From NCBI RefSeq assembly GCF_000330505.1, contig NW_004440104.1, positions 1,544 to 13,142 of the forward strand: a DNA stretch of 11,599 bases. Reading direction: 5' to 3'. This stretch comes from Entamoeba invadens IP1 (lineage: Eukaryota > Evosea > Mastigamoebida > Endamoebidae). Shown here in pieces: positions 7,661-11,599 of the stretch (the first letter of the stretch is position 1; each line of letters starts with the position of its first letter). Position numbers and translations under genes: made by a program. The notes below the pieces were generated by a model that was given only the letters and a program-made list of their open reading frames with translations, had not been told where the DNA came from and searched no databases.

Positions 7661-7743
7661 GGACCAAAAATGAGTTACATTTTGTGTAAATCGTAAAAAG
7701 TGGTTTTTTACACAAAAATGTAAAAATTGTACACTTTTTGGTC
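7661..7743. repeat. Nested hairpin inside the 1151-bp element
   Basis: Outer arms GACCAAAAA (7662-7670) and TTTTTGGTC (7735-7743) enclose inner arms TTACATTTTGTGTAAA (7675-7690) and its complement TTTACACAAAAATGTAA (7707-7723, one extra base). The loop is 16 bases. It may be an internal palindrome or a relic of an older insertion. Confidence 0.55.
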
Positions 7744-7916
7744 AAATACCAAATGAATTCTGGATTCGACAAGTTTTCCACTTGAAGCGTTGAAAACAGT
7801 GTTTAAACTTGAAAAGGACTTAAAATATCATAAAGTCTTTACCAGAACAAGTCAACATATACACTAGCCCAAGTTTTGCTTATGTCATGAAATAAATTTA
7901 AATTAATTATTTTTTC

Positions 7917-7953
7917 TTTTTTGTTTTTTGTTTTTTGTTTTTTGTTTTTTTTG
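7917..7953 (+). repeat. (TTTTTTG)n microsatellite
   Basis: Four perfect TTTTTTG units (7917-7944) are followed by one T8G unit. It lies inside the transposon and is likely variable in length between strains. Confidence 0.85.
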
Positions 7954-8066
7954 TTATTAAAATGTTATTTTTAATAAAAAATAATTTGTTATTATTAAAA
8001 TGTTTTTGTCTTATAACATAATTTCAGTTTTTTTAAAATTTTTTTTGTTATTTCCAAAAATAAAAC

Positions 8067-8124
8067 CAAAATTTACTCACTTAAGTGAGTTTATTCCAAA
8101 TTAAGTACTTAAATATTGCCACTG
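8067..8124 (-). repeat. Right terminal inverted repeat of the 1151-bp element, with extra 20 bases
   Basis: Read inwards on the minus strand, the end is CAGTGGCAATATTTAAG, then the palindrome TTAAGTACTTAA (8101-8112), then the 31-base core shared with the left end. The extra 20 bases are absent at the left end, so either they were lost there or gained here. Confidence 0.75.
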
Positions 8125-8159
8125 TATTTTAAAATAAAAATACAATAAAAAAATTCTTT

Positions 8160-8219
8160 ATCGAGCGGTAATCAATTTTAATTGGCTAAAAATCCAATTC
8201 GATAAAGATACCACTCGAT
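8160..8219. repeat. 60-bp imperfect palindrome between the two transposons
   Basis: ATCGAGCGGTA (8160-8170) pairs with TACCACTCGAT (8209-8219) with one mismatch. An alternative stem uses CTTTATCGA (8156-8164) with TCGATAAAG (8199-8207), with an inner AATTGG/CCAATT stem (8180-8185, 8194-8199). The two stems overlap and exclude each other. Its GC-containing arms stand out from the AT-rich surroundings. Confidence 0.55.
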
Positions 8220-8227
8220 GGAGTTAC

Positions 8228-8493
8228 TACAGTAAAAAGTGTCTATTTGTGGGTTTTATATTTGTGGGTTACGTCTATTTGTAGGTCAATGGACCAATCA
8301 AATGCAAAACCCACAAATAATTATTTTGATCTAGAATTTTGAATTTAGGAACACTTAGATAAATTATATAGTTTTATTATAATTAAAAAAACTACAATAT
8401 TTTCTACAACACTGTTTTTTTATAGAAAAAATGGTGAAAAGAATTTACTACACAATTCCATGATAAACCCACAAATAAACACTTTTTACTGTA
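8228..8493. mobile_element. 262-bp TA-flanked MITE
   Basis: The element spans 8230-8491 between TA dinucleotides (8228-8229 and 8492-8493). The terminal inverted repeats at 8230-8256 and 8465-8491 match at 26 of 27 bases, begin CAGTAAAAAGTGT and end in TTGTGGGTTT. Subterminal copies of the TTTGTGGGTT motif recur at 8261-8270, as TTTGTAGGTC at 8278-8287, and inverted at 8308-8318. There is no coding capacity. CAGT ends and a TA target are typical of Tc1/mariner-type MITEs. The repeat sequence differs from that of the adjacent 1151-bp element apart from the CAGT tip, so it is a different family. Confidence 0.82.
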
Positions 8494-8590
8494 TTCAATA
8501 GAGGTTTGATTATATATATATTGATTTTATAATATTATATATTATAATGATATTATTATATTACTATTATTATATAAACATTCGAATTAA

Positions 8591-8595
8591 AATTA
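8591..8595 (-). terminator. Poly(A) signal TAATT overlapping the stop codon
   Basis: Stop TAA (8593-8595) plus the next two bases give TAATT on the minus strand, with a second TTAATT a few bases further on. This matches the Entamoeba poly(A) consensus and the same arrangement at the BspA-like gene. Confidence 0.5.
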
Positions 8596-10179
8596 TTCAC
8601 TTTCACTTAAAAAATCGTCATATTTCTTTTCATCGATTTTAATAACAACTTTGTGCTTTTTGTTGTTCTTTGTCACATTTTTCCTTTTCAATGCAACAAA
8701 ATTAAAAGTCCCATCTGAATTATCAAGTTCGAACAATGTCGTTGGTCCTGCATTAACTGTTATTGATCTTGAATATCTCACAGACATAATCCTCAATTTA
8801 TTATCCCCCAGTTCGATAGTGTTATTGTAGTTATTGTTTATATAACACTCGTCAAAAATGAATGCAGAGAAGTTAAGGTTTTCTAGTCTTGTCATAGGGT
8901 TACTGACGTTCAACTTACCATTAATCAATGAAAGAGCATAAAATGGTAATGGTCCTTTATAATCATTTAATATGATACCATATTGTCTATAATTAAACAA
9001 TTCAAATTCATTCAGTTTACAGAGGTCGATGTTTTCCAATTGTTTTTTATCATTTCCAAGCATTTTAATAGAACAATTCGCGTTTTTTAAGACCAACTTT
9101 TTGAGTGCATTTTCATATAAAACGACTCCTTCGATTTTTTGATTAGGTTGTCCGTCTACTGAAAATTCCTCAAGCACTGCGTTGTTCATTTCTATGTTTA
9201 TATTTTCTTCTTTAAATAAAATGATTTTCAGAGTAACACTTTTGATTCTTTTTGAGAGTTTTAGAGAGCTTAAACATCCATTCAATGCAATCTTTTCAAC
9301 ATTTTCATATTTCTCACAGTCAAAGTTGTCAATATTATTAAAAATCAAATTGAGTTCGTGTAAATCTCCCAAGTGAATGATGCCAGTGATCATATCAAAT
9401 AACACCTCCTTGTTATTAGTAACACTACTGGACACATACATTCCACGATGCGTCAAGATGTGACCGTCTCCAATGCGATTAGTGTATATCGAGACATTTG
9501 AGTTAAATTTTAAATTCTGAATTTTGTCATAACTTTCGTCTAAACTTTTAATATAAAACATATCCCACCACATGCAGAAGAAGATTGTGAATTCGACACC
9601 ACTGGAAAACGCTTTTTGGGAGTTCAAAGTGTTGATCATTTCATAGCAAAGTGGTGAGATCTCCATATACACTTTTTTAAGTGAAGGAAGTTTAAAAAGA
9701 GGAATTAAAGAGTCTAAAAAACGGGTGTTTTTTAATCTAATATTTTCAAAAATTTTTACAATTGAAATGACTTGGAGTTGCGTGTAAAAGTCGATGCTTG
9801 TAAACATTTTTATGACTTGTTGTGGGTAGACACAAAGCTTTCGAATTTTAGGAGGAAACCACTGCGTGGTGAAGACATTGTCCTTCCTGTCACGGTAAAG
9901 GTATTTGTCTGTCCAGTGATTGATTTCTATAAGTGGCATACACCGCGCGTCTTTGGCTTTGATGTACTGAAGTGTCGTTTCCACATAAAATGTTTGCATC
10001 TGTGGAAAGAATAAATAAATTTGAGGGAAGTTGTGATGTCTTGTTAGCGCATAAGAGTTCACATAAAGTGAAGTGACCGTTTCTAAACACTTTTTGTTGA
10101 GAAACAGAAAATTCATGACATCAGTTAAAGTGTTAAAGTACAAAACTACATTCTTGAGAAAGACTTGCTCAAGTGGCAT
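8593..10179 (-). CDS. Unknown protein with F-box-like leader, LRR-like body
   Basis: The gene is an intact 528-codon frame without recognised catalytic motifs. Residues about 13-46 (LYFNTLTDVMNFLFLNKKC...) align without gaps to the leader of the BspA-like protein in this window: Y, F, T, D, N, F, KK, N and LT fall at identical positions over 34 residues. The following FFPQMQTFYVE matches the FFLNIETLHL stretch there. The leader resembles the F-box-like N-terminus of many Entamoeba proteins. The body has irregular Leu/Ile/Asn-rich segments (LHELNLIFNNI, LKKLVLKNANC, LENIDLCKLNEF) suggesting degenerate leucine-rich repeats. A Lys-rich stretch (KRKNVTKNNKKHK) and an acidic end (DDFLSESE) follow. 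No signal peptide or membrane span is seen. A role as an adaptor in ubiquitin ligase complexes is possible but inferred only from the leader. Confidence 0.8.
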   Translation of the reverse strand: MPLEQVFLKNVVLYFNTLTDVMNFLFLNKKCLETVTSLYVNSYALTRHHNFPQIYLFFPQMQTFYVETTLQYIKAKDARCMPLIEINHWTDKYLYRDRKDNVFTTQWFPPKIRKLCVYPQQVIKMFTSIDFYTQLQVISIVKIFENIRLKNTRFLDSLIPLFKLPSLKKVYMEISPLCYEMINTLNSQKAFSSGVEFTIFFCMWWDMFYIKSLDESYDKIQNLKFNSNVSIYTNRIGDGHILTHRGMYVSSSVTNNKEVLFDMITGIIHLGDLHELNLIFNNIDNFDCEKYENVEKIALNGCLSSLKLSKRIKSVTLKIILFKEENINIEMNNAVLEEFSVDGQPNQKIEGVVLYENALKKLVLKNANCSIKMLGNDKKQLENIDLCKLNEFELFNYRQYGIILNDYKGPLPFYALSLINGKLNVSNPMTRLENLNFSAFIFDECYINNNYNNTIELGDNKLRIMSVRYSRSITVNAGPTTLFELDNSDGTFNFVALKRKNVTKNNKKHKVVIKIDEKKYDDFLSESE

Positions 10180-11599
10180 AATTTATTTGACTGTTTAAAG
10201 TTGAGTGTTTTTCAAATTTCTTTTTTAAAAAATTGTTAAAGAAATGGTTAAAAATAATAAAAGTACGTTAAAACGATAAATTAGTTTTAAAATTATAATA
10301 ATAACTCAATAATATTACTATTTTACAATCCCTGAGTTGATTATATTAAAAATGCTTGTTTTATTGAAAAGATTTATTAATACAGTCATGGCTGTTAACT
10401 CAATTTTCTATTTTATAATTCACTTGTCAAAAAATGACTCACTACTTCGATTTTGACTCACTTAGAGCTGCCATAATTTGTAAATTACTAAATATTTTTT
10501 TGTTTATTTTGTTTTTTAGAAAAATAAAAAATCGGGAAATTAGCTTATTTTTTATTTTTTCAAAAAACCACAACATTTGAATAGTAAATTTGTTATTTGG
10601 TTAATAATTTAATATTAATTTAAAATTGATGTTTATTGGAAAACACACGTATCAACAAAAAACTACTAAACACTACGTGTTATCAAAAAATAAAAAAGAA
10701 CAATAACAATCAATTCATTTTTTTGTTTTGGCCAAGTGGTAAAAAACAAATCAATCGTATTTTAAATAAAATAAAATAGTCCACTTCTTCATCGTGTTAA
10801 ATACATATAATATTCACATTATCCAATACAACTTTTAAAATCAATTATAATTAAAAATAATTTACAAAAATCAGCCTGACAATTATATTTATTCAGTAAA
10901 AAAATGAAAAGATAATAAAAAACAGTAACCAATGCTAAATATTTTATTTCATTTTGTTAAATATTTGTCGAGTAAATGTTAAACTACAACCACAATTTGA
11001 TATTTGTTTACGTTGTTGGTATTATTAAATACAAATATTAATATTAAAAAATAGTTGATTTAAAAAGTATTATGTTTTTGTTTATTTACAACCAAAACAA
11101 AAACTTTGTATTTTGGTTGTTTTTTATATTATTAATCAAATTTGTTTTCACACTGTTCAGTTATTGAAATATAACAACATTTGCTCATAAAATTAGAAAC
11201 ATATTTATAATTAATTATTGTATTTATTTTTGATACTCTATTGACAATATAATATATTATTTTTTCAACTCATTAAAATAGAGTTTTTAATTATTCGTTT
11301 AAAGAAGTTATCAAGATATCAATTTGAATTAACAAACAACAAATATTCAATTGTGTTCATGTATATTTATTGATAATTCAATTTTTAAATTTAATCATAA
11401 ATTATAATGACATTAAAATTTTTGATTTTATTTGTCACTTTTGTATAATTACTATAATATTTTTATAAAACAAACAAATATACATTAAAATTAATACCAT
11501 TTATTTTATTGTATAACTACAGCGATAAAAAATAAAGTACAGCTTATATTGATAATTGCACTTAATCAAATATTTTTATGTTTATAAAACGTCTTTTAA
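10180..11599. other. AT-rich intergenic region, no gene seen
   Basis: About 1.4 kb upstream of the F-box-like gene lacks any convincing frame on either strand and any recognisable tRNA, rRNA or transposon ends. It contains a 10-bp-arm hairpin (11088-11120) and a spaced direct repeat TGACTCACT at 10435-10443 and 10455-10463. The immediate promoter of the gene at 10179 is not clear: CTTTAAAC lies only about 15-22 bases before the ATG. Confidence 0.5.
11088..11120. repeat. Hairpin with perfect 10-bp arms
   Basis: ACAACCAAAA (11088-11097) pairs perfectly with TTTTGGTTGT (11111-11120) across a 13-base loop. No neighbouring gene explains it; it may be chance in low-complexity DNA or a transposon remnant. 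Confidence 0.5.

Larger units (their letters stand above)
6972..8126. mobile_element. 1151-bp non-autonomous Tc1/mariner-type DNA element with TA target duplication
   Basis: The element spans 6974-8124, flanked by TA at 6972-6973 and 8125-8126. Both ends are CAGT...ACTG, as in Tc1/mariner/pogo elements. A long inverted repeat follows: 6981-7011 matches the reverse complement of 8067-8097 at 30 of 31 bases and contains the palindrome CACTTAAGTG. The right end has about 20 additional bases between CAGT and this core, including TTAAGTACTTAA, which the left end lacks. The interior has no frame longer than a few dozen codons and no transposase motif, but holds an 83-bp hairpin (7661-7743) and a T6G microsatellite (7917-7953). 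It must have been moved by a transposase made elsewhere. Mariner-type families are known from several Entamoeba genomes; the specific family is not identified. Confidence 0.78.

Noticed and set aside
10381..10480. Third mariner relic starting TACAGTCATGG and ending near GCTGCCATAA
   Set aside because: Only five bases (ATGGC) pair as an inverted repeat, and no ACTGTA end with matching sequence was found downstream.
1..11599. tRNA arrays, rRNA, LINE/SINE ends or CRISPR
   Set aside because: No cloverleaf-like box A/B pairs, reverse-transcriptase motifs or regularly spaced identical repeats were recognised on reading both strands.

Overview
This window is nuclear DNA of an AT-rich, gene-sparse eukaryote, and the protein families point firmly to the amoeba genus Entamoeba. 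Three hallmarks support this. The first is a transmembrane kinase (TMK) with a CxxC-rich ectodomain and a cytoplasmic Ser/Thr/Tyr kinase-like domain. The second is a BspA-like 23-residue leucine-rich-repeat protein. The third is an F-box-like leader shared by two genes. Genes are intronless, and stop codons overlap TAATT poly(A) signals. Tc1/mariner-type TA-flanked elements next to genes, together with wide intergenic spaces, suggest a species such as E. invadens or E. moshkovskii rather than E. histolytica; the species is an inference, not a reading.

Layout. Positions 1-682 are AT-rich with no gene seen. Positions 683-4757 (+) hold a full-length but broken TMK gene. It has a signal peptide, a long ectodomain with about 22 CxxC motifs, one membrane span, a juxtamembrane domain and a kinase domain, interrupted by three in-frame stops and three frameshifts. 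Its kinase also carries DFE in place of DFG. Positions 4758-5428 are a convergent intergenic spacer. Positions 5429-6580 (-) hold an intact BspA-like LRR gene with a possible CAAX-like end (CCIN) and a decayed extra repeat remnant past the stop. Positions 6581-6971 are its upstream region, with an 85-bp imperfect palindrome.

Positions 6972-8493 form a transposon cluster. It contains a 1151-bp non-coding element with CAGT ends and long inverted repeats (6974-8124), then a 60-bp palindrome, then a separate 262-bp MITE with 27-bp inverted repeats (8230-8491). Both elements are flanked by TA and neither encodes a transposase. Positions 8593-10179 (-) hold a 528-codon gene of unknown function with the F-box-like leader. 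Positions 10180-11599 are AT-rich with no gene seen.

The genes do not form a pathway. They are members of large, variable Entamoeba families (surface kinase, surface or adaptor LRR protein, F-box-like LRR-type protein) in a region shaped by gene decay, tandem repeat change and non-autonomous transposons.
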